Source: Embleya scabrispora DSM 41855
Lineage (GTDB): Bacteria > Actinomycetota > Actinomycetes > Streptomycetales > Streptomycetaceae
Direction of reading: 5' to 3'
Assembly: GCF_000372745.1 (NCBI RefSeq)
Contig: NZ_KB889640.1
Coordinates: 124,194-188,193, forward strand
Length of the DNA stretch: 64,000 nucleotides
The notes beneath the pieces were generated by a model. That model saw only the letters and a list, made by a program, of their open reading frames with translations, ran no database searches and was not told where the DNA came from. Positions 25,313-34,188 of this stretch are shown here, in pieces (the stretch's first letter is position 1; every line of letters starts with the position of its first letter). Both the position numbers and the translations under genes were made by a program.

Positions 25313-25363
25313 TACGGACCGCAGTTGGTACGGGCCGCAGTTGGTACGGACCGCAGTGGGTAC
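25313..25363 (+). repeat. Three tandem 16-bp repeats upstream of the carbamate kinase gene
   Basis: The unit TACGGACCGCAGTTGG is repeated at 25313-25328, 25329-25344 and 25345-25360 with one difference in each of the second and third copies, followed by TAC. The array lies in the 230-base interval between the carboxyltransferase stop and carbamate kinase start, 157-207 bases upstream of the latter. Confidence 0.8.
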
Positions 25364-25386
25364 CCCCGCCACGGCCCGACCAGACC

Positions 25387-26928
25387 TCAGCAGCCCAGCC
25401 GGGCGTACCGTTCCAACCGAGCCGCACGCCGTTCGGCCGTGGGTCGGCGCAACAGCCCGACCAACTCGTACTCCAATACCTGGGCCAGCCGGGCCAGGAA
25501 CGCGACCGGCTCGTCGGCCGCATCGGGCCGCTCGGCCACGATCCGGTCCACCACCCCGTCGCGCAACAGGTCCAGCGACCTGATGCCCTGCGCGGCGGCG
25601 ATCTCCGCGCCCCGGGACGGCGTCCGGTAGCGCAGCGCCGACGCACCCTCGGGCGGCAACGGCGACAACCAACCGTGCTGCGCGCACAACACCCGGTCGG
25701 CGGGCAACAGCGCGAGCGCGCCGCCGCCCGCGCCCTGTCCGAGCAACAGGCACAACGTCGGGGTGGGCAGGGTGACCAACTCGGCCAGACAGCGGGCTAT
25801 CTCACCGGCCAGGCCACCCTCCTCGGCCTCCCGGCTGAGCGCCGCGCCTCCGGTGTCCACGACGCTGACCAGCGGCAGGTCGAGTTCGGCGGCCAGCCGC
25901 ATGCCGCGCCTGGCCACCCGCAGCCCGGCCGGGCCGAACGGTCCGTGACTGGACTGCCGGGCCCGGTCCTGGGCCAGCACCACGCACGGCGCACCGCCGA
26001 ACCTGGCCAGCGCGAGCAGCAGACCGGGGTCGCTCTCGCCCTGTCCGGTCCCGTGCAGCGGCACCACCGCGCTCGCCGCGTGCCGCAACAGGGCCCGGGC
26101 GCCCGGGCGTTCGGAACGACGGGAGAGTTCGACCGAGGTCCACGCCGGAACGTCGGCCAGGTCCTCGACAGGCAACGGCGCGACGTCGGGCAGCTGTTCA
26201 CGCGGCGCGGTGACGATGTCCAGGACTCGTGCGGCCACTTCGCCGAGCCGATCGGGCTCGACGACGGCGTCCACCAGGCCGTGCGCGTACAGGTTCTCCG
26301 CGACCTGGACACCCTCAGGAAAGGGTTGCCCGTGCAGAGCCTCGTACACGCGCGGACCGAGGAAGCCGATCAGCGCGCCGGGTTCGGCGGCGGTGACGTG
26401 GCCGAGTGAGCCCCACGAGGCGAGCACACCACCGGTGGTGGGGCCCCGCAGGTAGACGAGGTACGGCAGGCCGGCGCTCTTGTGCGCGGCGACGGCGGCG
26501 CTGATCCGCACCATCTGGAGAAAGGCGACCGTGCCCTCCTGCATCCGAGTACCCCCGGAGGTCGGCGATGCGACCAGCGGCAGCCGTTCGGCGGTGGCGC
26601 GTTCGATCGCGGCCACCAGGCGCGAGGACGCGGCCACCCCGATCGAGCCGGCCAGGAAGTCGAATTCGCAGGCCACCACGGCCACTCGGCGACCCCGGAT
26701 CCGGCCCTCGCCGGTGACCACCGACTCGTCCACGCCACTCTTGGCGGCGGCGGCTCGCAGTTCGTCGACGTACCCCGCATCCAGCCGTTCCGGGCGGTGC
26801 GGCGCGCTGTCCCAACTCGTCCAGGTGTCGGAGTCCAGGACCAGGCGGATCAACTCGTGCGCTCCGACGCGGGTGCGGCGGGTGGGTACCGGCGCGGACG
26901 CGGACGCCGGCCCGGGCGCGGTGTTCAT
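25387..26928 (-). CDS. Fused acyl-CoA carboxyltransferase (AccD-AccA-like)
   Basis: A 513-residue protein with two crotonase-fold carboxyltransferase halves. The beta-like half is about residues 40-255 (SPTSGGTRMQEGTVAFLQMV and GPTTGGVLASWGSLGHV). The alpha-like half is about 290-510 (VSVVDTGGAALSREAEEGG and LGQGAGGGALALLPADRVL). The AccD zinc-ribbon cysteines are not visible at the N-terminus. No biotin carboxylase or biotin carrier gene is in the window. It overlaps the CoA-transferase stop in ATGA. It may serve acetyl-CoA carboxylase, or, given context, act on malonyl-CoA as malonate decarboxylase carboxyltransferases do; the second idea is inference. Confidence 0.8.
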   Translation of the reverse strand: MNTAPGPASASAPVPTRRTRVGAHELIRLVLDSDTWTSWDSAPHRPERLDAGYVDELRAAAAKSGVDESVVTGEGRIRGRRVAVVACEFDFLAGSIGVAASSRLVAAIERATAERLPLVASPTSGGTRMQEGTVAFLQMVRISAAVAAHKSAGLPYLVYLRGPTTGGVLASWGSLGHVTAAEPGALIGFLGPRVYEALHGQPFPEGVQVAENLYAHGLVDAVVEPDRLGEVAARVLDIVTAPREQLPDVAPLPVEDLADVPAWTSVELSRRSERPGARALLRHAASAVVPLHGTGQGESDPGLLLALARFGGAPCVVLAQDRARQSSHGPFGPAGLRVARRGMRLAAELDLPLVSVVDTGGAALSREAEEGGLAGEIARCLAELVTLPTPTLCLLLGQGAGGGALALLPADRVLCAQHGWLSPLPPEGASALRYRTPSRGAEIAAAQGIRSLDLLRDGVVDRIVAERPDAADEPVAFLARLAQVLEYELVGLLRRPTAERRAARLERYARLGC

Positions 26929-28133
26929 GCGCGCCGCGCGGCGTGCAGGGCGCGAGCATCCTCGGCGTCGAGCCACGCCTGCACGCTGTCCGTGTGCTGG
27001 CCCAGCGTCGGCGGAGCCTCGTGTCGGCGCCGACCGCCGTCCGCCGCGTCGCCGGCCACGCCGTCGAGGCGGATCGGCGGGCCGGGCAGGGTGATCGGAC
27101 CGAGCGTGCTGTGCATGACGTCGAGCAGCAGACCCTGTGACTTGGTCTGATCCCACTCGTAGACCCGGTCGATCGTGCGCACCTCGCCGGCCGGTATGCC
27201 CGCGGCGGCCAGTTCCGGCAACAACTCGTCCACGGCGCGCTCGGCGAACGCGGCGTTGATGGCGTCCGCCAGTTCGGCCCGATTGACCACGCGGTCGGCG
27301 TTGACCGCGAAGCGCGCGTCGTCCACCGCCAGGCCGACCATCGGCGCGAACTTGGCCCACAACTTCTCGCTGCCCACCGCGACCTGGATGATCGCGTCCC
27401 GGCAGCGGTAGGAGCCGTACGGCTGGAGCGAGGGGTGCAGGTTGCCCTGCGCGCGCCCGACCTGGCCGGCCACGGTGTAGTTGGTGCCCTGGAAGGCGTG
27501 TACGCCGACGATCGCGGCGAGCAGCGAGGTGCGCACGACCCGGCCCAGGCCGGTGCGTTCGCGCTCGTGCAGCGCGGCGACCACGCCGTAGGCGCCGTAC
27601 ATCCCGGCCAGCAGGTCGCCGATCGGCACACCGATCCGGGTGGGGTCGTCGGGACCGGGGCCGGTCAGGCTCATCAGACCGGCCTCGCCCTGGGCGATCT
27701 GGTCGTAGCCGGGCCGGCCGCCCTGCGGACCGTCGTGCCCGAAGCCGGTGATGGACAGCACCACCAGGCGCGGGTTGAGCCGGGTCAACTCCTCCATCGG
27801 GAAGCCGAGTCGATCGAGCACGCCGGTGCGGAAGTTCTCCACGAGCACGTCGCTGTGCCGGATCAGGCGGGCCAGCGTCCGTCGGCCCTCCTCGGTCTTC
27901 AGGTCGAGGACGATCGACTCCTTGTTGCGGTTGCAGGACAGGAAGTAGGTCGACTCACGCGCGTCCTCGGCCCCGACGAACGGCGGACCCCAGCCACGGG
28001 TGTCGTCCCCGCCGTCCGGGTTCTCCACCTTGATGACACGGGCGCCCATGTCGCCGAGCATCATCGCGGCGTGCGGGCCGGCGAGGGCGCGGGAGAGGTC
28101 GAGCACGACGAGGTCGCAGAGCGGTCCGCTCAC
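26925..28133 (-). CDS. Class III (CaiB/BaiF) CoA-transferase family protein
   Basis: A 402-residue protein with the family N-terminus (LCDLVVLDLSRALAGPHAAMMLGDMGA, in parts), IKVENPDGGDDTRGWGPPF and NRNKESIVLDLK. The family moves CoA between carboxylates. By eye the catalytic Asp position of formyl-CoA transferase (D169, in VDVSLLDA-type segments) aligns with A206 in RTSLLAAIVG, so the mechanism may differ or the alignment may be off. GTG 28133 is chosen because AAGGGG lies upstream and it starts at the usual family position. It overlaps the carboxyltransferase gene. Activation of malonate fits the neighbourhood but is not proven. Confidence 0.82.
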   Translation of the reverse strand: MSGPLCDLVVLDLSRALAGPHAAMMLGDMGARVIKVENPDGGDDTRGWGPPFVGAEDARESTYFLSCNRNKESIVLDLKTEEGRRTLARLIRHSDVLVENFRTGVLDRLGFPMEELTRLNPRLVVLSITGFGHDGPQGGRPGYDQIAQGEAGLMSLTGPGPDDPTRIGVPIGDLLAGMYGAYGVVAALHERERTGLGRVVRTSLLAAIVGVHAFQGTNYTVAGQVGRAQGNLHPSLQPYGSYRCRDAIIQVAVGSEKLWAKFAPMVGLAVDDARFAVNADRVVNRAELADAINAAFAERAVDELLPELAAAGIPAGEVRTIDRVYEWDQTKSQGLLLDVMHSTLGPITLPGPPIRLDGVAGDAADGGRRRHEAPPTLGQHTDSVQAWLDAEDARALHAARRA

Positions 28134-28332
28134 GTCGAAACACCCCTTTCTGCAGGTATGCGGCGTTGCGCGTCCGTCCATCCGTGCATCCGTGCGGTGT
28201 GCGGGTGTGGTGCGTGACGCGTGGTGGCAGTGCGTGTATGCGCGTGCGGGTGGCCGGTCGCGGTGCGTGGTGCGGTGCGCCGTCCGGCGCCGAATGCGTC
28301 CAAGCTAGGCGGCTTCGGGGCCTTGCTCGCCG

Positions 28333-29259
28333 TCAGTTACTGCCCAAGGAATCGCGCTCGCTTGGCAATACTTGGTGTTGGAAGCCCGGTGCGTAGTGCG
28401 CGTCGTCGGGCCCGAACGCCCGGCGGGCGAAGTCCACGAAGCGGGTCGGCGCACGATCGAGCAGCGCGGCCAGGGTGCGCGGGTTGCCGGTCAGGCCGTG
28501 CCGGTCGTAGAACGCGAACATGGCGGTGAGGGTGTCCAGCGCATAGCCGGACAGCCCGCCGGCGCGGGCCTCCTCGCACCAGTCGCGCGGGTCGATCCGG
28601 CGCGCGGTCACCGGCCGGCCCAGCACCTCGGCCAGGTGCCCGGCGATCTGCCGTGGGGTCAGCGCCTCGGGACCGGCCAACTCGTACACCGCGTCCTCGT
28701 GGCCCTCCTCGCACAACACCACGGCCGCCGCCTGCGCGACGTCGCGCAAATCGACGGCGGCGAACGGCGCGTCCACCCGGTACGGCACCGCGAAGTCGCC
28801 GATCCGCGTGATCGCGTCACGCGCGTCGAGGGTGTTCTGCTGATACGGGCCCGGCTGCAACACCGTCACCGCGAGGCCCGACTCGAACAGGGCCTCCTCC
28901 ACCCGCGCCTTCGCCTCGTGGTGCGGCATCGCCCGCAACTGGGGGCGCAGCACCGAGTGGAACACGAACCGCCCGACCCCGGCCCGCCGCGCCGCCGCGA
29001 TCACGGCGCGGCCGATGGCCGGCTCGTCCGGGTGCACGTTCGGCGCGATGTGATAGACCGCCGCGCACCCGCGCAGCGCCTCGTCCAGGTCCGCCGGCTC
29101 GCCCACCTCCCCCACGACGGCCTCGACGGCCCCCGCCGCAAGCGCCACGGCGACCTGCTCGGGCCGGCGCACGAACGCCCGCACCCGCGCCCCACGCTCC
29201 GCCAACGCCCAGGTGAGCGCCCGCCCGGTCTTCCCCGCAGCCCCAGTGATCACGATCAT
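28333..29259 (-). CDS. NmrA-like NAD(P)-binding protein
   Basis: A 308-residue Rossmann-fold protein of the NmrA/atypical short-chain dehydrogenase group. The dinucleotide motif is GAAGKTGRALTWAL (residues 6-19), followed by FVRRPEQ, where Arg favours NADP. It has a PGPYQQN segment rather than a complete YxxxK catalytic site, so it may sense redox state or act as a quinone reductase. It precedes the CoA-transferase gene by 200 bases. That gap is a GT-rich low-complexity stretch that probably holds the CoA-transferase promoter. Its 3' end contains CTTGGCAA motifs at 28361. Confidence 0.8.
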   Translation of the reverse strand: MIVITGAAGKTGRALTWALAERGARVRAFVRRPEQVAVALAAGAVEAVVGEVGEPADLDEALRGCAAVYHIAPNVHPDEPAIGRAVIAAARRAGVGRFVFHSVLRPQLRAMPHHEAKARVEEALFESGLAVTVLQPGPYQQNTLDARDAITRIGDFAVPYRVDAPFAAVDLRDVAQAAAVVLCEEGHEDAVYELAGPEALTPRQIAGHLAEVLGRPVTARRIDPRDWCEEARAGGLSGYALDTLTAMFAFYDRHGLTGNPRTLAALLDRAPTRFVDFARRAFGPDDAHYAPGFQHQVLPSERDSLGSN

Positions 29260-29444
29260 GCACCCACGCTAGGCAGCAATCCCATCCGCCATCACCGTCC
29301 GCCCTCGCCAACCCGCCCACCCCGAATCGGGCACATCCTGCCGAAGCCCTTCTCCGCGGCCTGGCCCACCGAATTCATGAAAGAGCTCCTGTAGGCAGCC
29401 GGCTGGTTGTTCACGGCCGCTCCCAGGCCGGAGCCGGACAGGGC

Positions 29445-31166
29445 CTAGGGCGGGTGCGGGCCTCGGGTGGCCAGGAGGGTGCGGGCGGTCAGGGCGGCGC
29501 GTAGGGGGCCCTGGCGGTCGGGGGCGTCGGGGCTGACCCGCAGGAGGGACTCGATCAGGGCCAGGCGTTGGTGTACCGACTGGCGGCGCAGGAACAGCAC
29601 GCCGGCGGTTTCGGTCTTGGAGCAACCGCAACGCAGGTACGCCTCCAGGGTGTCCACCAGGCCCGTGCCGCGCGCTGCGTCCGAGGCGAGCAACGGGCCG
29701 AGTTGGTCCTCGACCAGGTCGGCGAGTTCCTCCGGGGTCAGCCGGTCCAGTACGCGCTCCAGGGCCCAGGCGTCGGCGAGCACGGTGTCGGCGATCGCCG
29801 CGGACCGCACCGGGCGAAGCCGCCGGGCCAGCCGCAGCGTGTCCCGCGCGGCGCGCAGGCTGTGCCCGACTCGGGCGACGTCGCGCACGAGCGGCCCCAG
29901 CGCCGAGGTCGGCTCGTCGCCCGTCACCGTCGGCAGGCCCAGGCGCGTGAGCAGTTCGGCGACGTGCGTGTCCCGGTCGAGCGCGATCAGCGCGTACGCT
30001 CCGCCCGGCCCGTCGCTGACCAGGCCCCGGCCGCCGCACGCGCGCAGCCCCTCGTACAGCACCGTCACCGCCCGCACCGGATCCGGCAGGTGCAGCGCGA
30101 CGCTCGCCCAGGCCGCCGTCCCGGCCGGGACCAGGCCGCAGACCGTCAGCCGCGCCGCCACCTCGCGCGGCGGCAGCACGTCCCGCAGCAGACCCTCGAC
30201 GAGTTCACGACGCTCGCGCCCGACCCACCCGTCCCGATCCGCCAACCGCAGCAGGGCCGGCGCGAACACCTGCGCCGCGTGCTCGGCCACCTCCGCCGCG
30301 ACCTCGGCGCTCGCCCGCGACCACGACCCGGCACCCGCGTGCTCGTCGGCGGCGCCGGACCGGGCGATCGCCGTCGTGTCCCCGGCCCCTCCGGGCAACC
30401 CACCGGCCACCGCACCCGCACGACCGTCGCCATACCCCTCGCCCGGCCGCACGCCCCCCGGCCCGGCCCCGACCTCGGCTCCGCCGTCGACCCCGTCCGC
30501 CCCGCCCACCCCCGAGGCGCCCAGCAGCAACCGCCCCCACAGCGCCCCGCGCAGTTCCACCCCGGCCTCCGCCGCCGGCGCTCCCACCACCTCGGTCGGA
30601 GCGTCGGTGCCGGCCCAGGACGTGATCGTGCCGTCGATGCCGGCCAGGACCACCGGTCGATCGGTGAGGCGGGACAGGGTGCGGGACAGCTCGTCCACAC
30701 CCGCGCCGCGCGCGAGCACCCCGGACAGGACCCGGACGATCTCGTTGACGTGCCGCAGCCGCGTCACCGCCGAGTCGAGGATGGCCGCGTTGACCGCCTC
30801 GGCGATCTCCACGAACGGCACCACCCCGCGCAGCACGACCAGCGGCAACCGCGCCTGGGCCGCCGCGCGCACCACGTCGGCCGGCACCTCGCCGAACGTA
30901 CGACCCACCTCGAACGCCACCCCCGCCACGCCCGCCGCCGCGAGGTCGACGACGTAGCGCCGCCGCTCGCCCGCGTTCCGCCCGGCCAGGCCCAGACCGG
31001 TGGTGAGCAGCAGTTCGTCGCCGCGCAACAGCGGCGCGATCTCGTAGATCTCACTGGAATGCACCCAGCGCACCGGGCGCTCCAGATCGGCGCGCGGATC
31101 CGGCACCACGGGATCGGCGGCACGCAGCAGGGGGTGCGCGAGGACCGCTCGCAGGGACAGCGTCAT
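29445..31166 (-). CDS. PucR-family transcriptional regulator (second copy)
   Basis: A 573-residue PucR-type regulator. The N-terminal sensor (about 1-135) contains LLRGDELLLTTGLGLAGRN. A middle domain has an unusual Gly/Ala/Asp-rich insert at about residues 220-285. The C-terminal HTH_30 (about 510-560) reads LEAYLRCGCSKTETAGVLFLRRQSVHQRLALIESLL, in parts. The start ATG 31166 has GGAG 8 bases upstream. It is divergent from the cytosine permease-deaminase operon and probably regulates it. The 195-base divergent gap holds a TCACGG direct repeat at 31202 and 31217 and a C/A-rich stretch, but no clear promoter. Confidence 0.88.
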   Translation of the reverse strand: MTLSLRAVLAHPLLRAADPVVPDPRADLERPVRWVHSSEIYEIAPLLRGDELLLTTGLGLAGRNAGERRRYVVDLAAAGVAGVAFEVGRTFGEVPADVVRAAAQARLPLVVLRGVVPFVEIAEAVNAAILDSAVTRLRHVNEIVRVLSGVLARGAGVDELSRTLSRLTDRPVVLAGIDGTITSWAGTDAPTEVVGAPAAEAGVELRGALWGRLLLGASGVGGADGVDGGAEVGAGPGGVRPGEGYGDGRAGAVAGGLPGGAGDTTAIARSGAADEHAGAGSWSRASAEVAAEVAEHAAQVFAPALLRLADRDGWVGRERRELVEGLLRDVLPPREVAARLTVCGLVPAGTAAWASVALHLPDPVRAVTVLYEGLRACGGRGLVSDGPGGAYALIALDRDTHVAELLTRLGLPTVTGDEPTSALGPLVRDVARVGHSLRAARDTLRLARRLRPVRSAAIADTVLADAWALERVLDRLTPEELADLVEDQLGPLLASDAARGTGLVDTLEAYLRCGCSKTETAGVLFLRRQSVHQRLALIESLLRVSPDAPDRQGPLRAALTARTLLATRGPHPP

Positions 31167-31361
31167 GGACACTCCGTCCGGAAGATGCGTCAGTATCCCG
31201 GTCACGGTGTCCGTTGTCACGGCCCCCCAGCCCGAGGAACCTTCGGTGATCACCCCACACGACCACTCATCACAGGCTCACCACACACCCACCACACCCG
31301 CACCATCGCACCCGCCCCACCACCCCACCGCCGTGCTCGCTCCGCCCCACCGGAGGTCTCC

Positions 31362-32774
31362 GTGGCAATCCTCGAACAGCCCGCGCAACCGGCAGAACCC
31401 GCTCACACCGTCGACCACACCCAGTCCCTGGAACCGGTGCCCGACGAGGCCCGCGATTCGACCCCCGCGCACCAGTTCTGGATCTGGGCGGGCGCCAACA
31501 TCGCGCCGATCAACTGGGTACTGGGCGCCCTGGGCATCGTGCTGGGCCTCGGCCTCCTCGACACCGTGCTGGTGCTGGTCGTGGGCAATCTCGTGGGCAT
31601 GGGCGTCTTCGGCCTGTTCGTCCTGATGGGCCAGCGCACCGGCGTGACCCAGATGGTGCTGGCCCGGGCCGCCTTCGGCCGGCGCGGCGCGTACCTGCCC
31701 GCCGCCGTCCAGGGGGTGATCTCCGCCGGTTGGTGTGCGATCAACACCTGGATCGTGCTCGACCTGGTGATGGCCCTGCTGGACAGCGTCGGCTACGTCG
31801 GCGGCAACGGCACCAAGGTCGTGGTCGTCCTGGTCGTGATGGCCGCCCAGATCGCGATCGCCGCGTCCGGCTTCGGCGCGATCGCCGGCTTCGAGCGCTG
31901 GACGGTGCCCGCGACCCTGGTCGTCCTGGCCGCGATGACCGTGGTGGCCTGGACCCGGCTGGACATCGACTGGGGCCACGCGAGCACGTTGAGCGGCGGC
32001 GACCGGTGGTCGGCGATGAGCACGGTGATGACCGCGATCGGTGTCGGCTGGGGCATCACCTGGTTCGCCTACGCCTCGGACTACTCCCGCTTCGTCCCGC
32101 GCACCACCTCCCGGCGCAAGCTGTACGCGGCCAGCGTGCTCGGCCAGTTCCTCCCGGTGGTCTGGCTCGGCGTGCTCGGCGCCTCGCTGGCCACGGTCAA
32201 CGCCAAGGCCGACCCCGGCCGACTGATCGTCGACTCGTTCGGCGGCCTGGCCATCCCGGTGCTGCTTCTGGTCCTGCACGGGCCGATCGCGACGAACATC
32301 CTGAACCTGTACAGCTGTTCGTTGTGCGCCCAGACCCTGGACATCAAGGTCTCCCGGCGCGTGTTGTCCTGCCTGGTGGGCGCGTTCGCCACCGTCTTCA
32401 CGCTGTTCCTGGTGTTCCGGGCGAGCCTGGCGCACACCCTGGACACGTGGCTCGCGGGCATGGTCACGTGGGTCGCGCCGTGGGCGGCGGTGATGCTGGT
32501 GCACTTCTACGTCTTCGCCCGGCAGCGGATCGACGTGCCCGCGCTGTACGCCGCGCCGCGCCGCGGTCTGCTCGCGGACGTGCGCTGGTCGGCGATCGTC
32601 GCACTGGTGTGCGGCATGGTCGCGACGTGGTGCTTCGAGTACGGCGTGCCGCAGGCGCTGCGCGGCCCCGGAGCCGAGGCGATCGGCAATGTGGACCTGT
32701 CCTGGCTGGCCGGCTCGCTGGTCGCGGGCGGCCTGTACCTGGTGCTCGGCCGACGCGACCGAGCCGAGCGGTGA
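31362..32774 (+). CDS. codB: Cytosine permease, NCS1 family
   Basis: A 470-residue NCS1 transporter with about 12 membrane segments. CodB-like segments include FWIWAGANIAPINWVLGALG (residues 40-59), GVISAGWCAINTWIV, and ITWFAYASDYSRFVPRTTS. The GTG start at 31362 has GGAGG 6 bases upstream. The next gene is an unmistakable cytosine deaminase, as in the E. coli codBA operon, which supports cytosine as the substrate. It is divergent from a PucR regulator. Confidence 0.88.
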   Translation: MAILEQPAQPAEPAHTVDHTQSLEPVPDEARDSTPAHQFWIWAGANIAPINWVLGALGIVLGLGLLDTVLVLVVGNLVGMGVFGLFVLMGQRTGVTQMVLARAAFGRRGAYLPAAVQGVISAGWCAINTWIVLDLVMALLDSVGYVGGNGTKVVVVLVVMAAQIAIAASGFGAIAGFERWTVPATLVVLAAMTVVAWTRLDIDWGHASTLSGGDRWSAMSTVMTAIGVGWGITWFAYASDYSRFVPRTTSRRKLYAASVLGQFLPVVWLGVLGASLATVNAKADPGRLIVDSFGGLAIPVLLLVLHGPIATNILNLYSCSLCAQTLDIKVSRRVLSCLVGAFATVFTLFLVFRASLAHTLDTWLAGMVTWVAPWAAVMLVHFYVFARQRIDVPALYAAPRRGLLADVRWSAIVALVCGMVATWCFEYGVPQALRGPGAEAIGNVDLSWLAGSLVAGGLYLVLGRRDRAER

Positions 32775-32845
32775 CCGAGAGAGGGCGGTGGGCAAAAGCC
32801 CGCAGTGACCCGACGAATCCACCGCGACCCCTGGAGCCATCCGAC

Positions 32846-34135
32846 ATGCAGGGCAACAGCCGCACCGTGACCGACTGCCGACTCCCGGACCGCCCGGAAC
32901 GCGTGGACATCGCGATCGAGGCCGGCATCGTCACGAGCATCACCCCCACCGGCGGCACTCCCCCGGCCGGCCCCGTCCTCGACGCCGCCGGCGCCCTGGT
33001 CACCCCGCCCTACGTCGAGCCGCACATCCACCTCGACACCGCGCTGACCGCCGGACAGCCGCGCTGGAACGTCTCGGGCACGTTGTGGGAGGGCATCGAA
33101 CGGTGGTCCGAGCGCAAGGCCATGCTGACCCGCGAGGACGTACTGGCCCGTGCCGAGGAGGTTTTGCGCTGGCAGGTCGCGAACGGCGTGCTGCACGTGC
33201 GCAGCCACTGCGACGTGACCGACCCCGAACTGACCGCCCTGCACGCCCTGGTCGAATTGCGCGAGCGGGTACGGGACGTACTCGACCTCCAGGTGGTGGC
33301 CTTCCCGCAGGAGGGCATCGTCTCCTTCCCCGACGGCGAGCGGCTGATGGCCCGTGCCGTCGAGGCGGGCGCCGATGTGCTCGGGGCGATCCCGCACTTC
33401 GAGGACACCCGCGAGGACGGCGTGCGCTCGTTGCAGATCGTCTTCGAACTGGCCGAGCGACACGGCCTGTCGGTGGACGTGCACTGCGACGAGATCGACG
33501 ACGAGCAGTCCCGTTTCGTCGAGGTGGTCGCCACCCTCGCGCACCGCACCGGGCTGAAGCAGCGGGTGACGGCCAGTCACACCACCGCGATGGGCTCCTA
33601 CAACGGCGCCTACAGCCGCAAGCTCCGTCGGATCATCGCCCGTTCGGGCATCCACCTGGTCTGCAACCCGATGGTGAACCTGACCCTCCAGGGCCGCTTC
33701 GACGACTATCCCAAACGACGCGGCCTCACCCAGGTCAAGGAGATGCTCGCGGCGGGGGTCAATGTGGCGTTCGGTCACGACGACGTGATGGACCCGTGGT
33801 TCCCGCTCGGGACGGCGAACCCGATCCAGGTCGCGCACGCCGGCGTCCTGGCCGCCCAGATGTCCGGACAGGACGAGATGAACGAAGTGTTCGCGATGGT
33901 CACCGAGCGGGCGGCGCGGGTGCTCGACCTCGGCGAGCGGTACGGCCTGGCCGTCGGCCGCTCGGCCGACTTCCTGATCCTGCCCGCCGATTCGCCCTTC
34001 GACGTGCTGCGCCGCCAGGTCCGCCCGAGCCATGTGATCTCCCGAGGCCGCGTGGTCGCCGAGACCCCGGCCACGCCCACCCGGCTGACCTGGCCGGGCC
34101 GGCCGCCGCGGGACGTGGACTTCGTACGGCGGTGA
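32846..34135 (+). CDS. codA: Cytosine deaminase
   Basis: A 429-residue amidohydrolase with close resemblance to E. coli CodA. The metal and catalytic residues line up with a shift of one: H60 and H62 (HIHLDT), H213, E216 (VHCDEIDDE), H245 (ASHTTAMGSYNGAY) and D312 (GHDDVMDPW). The segment QGRFDDYPKRRGLTQVKEML is also CodA-like. It converts cytosine to uracil and ammonia. With CodB 71 bases upstream it forms a salvage or catabolic pair. In this island uracil would feed the putative oxidative route rather than only salvage. Confidence 0.93.
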   Translation: MQGNSRTVTDCRLPDRPERVDIAIEAGIVTSITPTGGTPPAGPVLDAAGALVTPPYVEPHIHLDTALTAGQPRWNVSGTLWEGIERWSERKAMLTREDVLARAEEVLRWQVANGVLHVRSHCDVTDPELTALHALVELRERVRDVLDLQVVAFPQEGIVSFPDGERLMARAVEAGADVLGAIPHFEDTREDGVRSLQIVFELAERHGLSVDVHCDEIDDEQSRFVEVVATLAHRTGLKQRVTASHTTAMGSYNGAYSRKLRRIIARSGIHLVCNPMVNLTLQGRFDDYPKRRGLTQVKEMLAAGVNVAFGHDDVMDPWFPLGTANPIQVAHAGVLAAQMSGQDEMNEVFAMVTERAARVLDLGERYGLAVGRSADFLILPADSPFDVLRRQVRPSHVISRGRVVAETPATPTRLTWPGRPPRDVDFVRR

Positions 34136-34140
34136 CGCGA

Positions 34141-34174
34141 ACGGCCGCGCCCCGAAGACCGGGGGCGCGGCCGT
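34141..34174. terminator. Hairpin terminator after codA
   Basis: A 13-bp perfect inverted repeat with an 8-base loop, 5 bases after the codA stop. It is the first of two hairpins between the convergent codA and hyuB genes. Confidence 0.75.
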
Positions 34175-34188
34175 GTCGTCGGCGGAAG

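Noticed and set aside
29292-29378. A 28-codon minus-strand frame with AGGAG before its ATG
   Set aside because: It has a good ribosome site but no recognisable sequence and too little length to tell it from chance.
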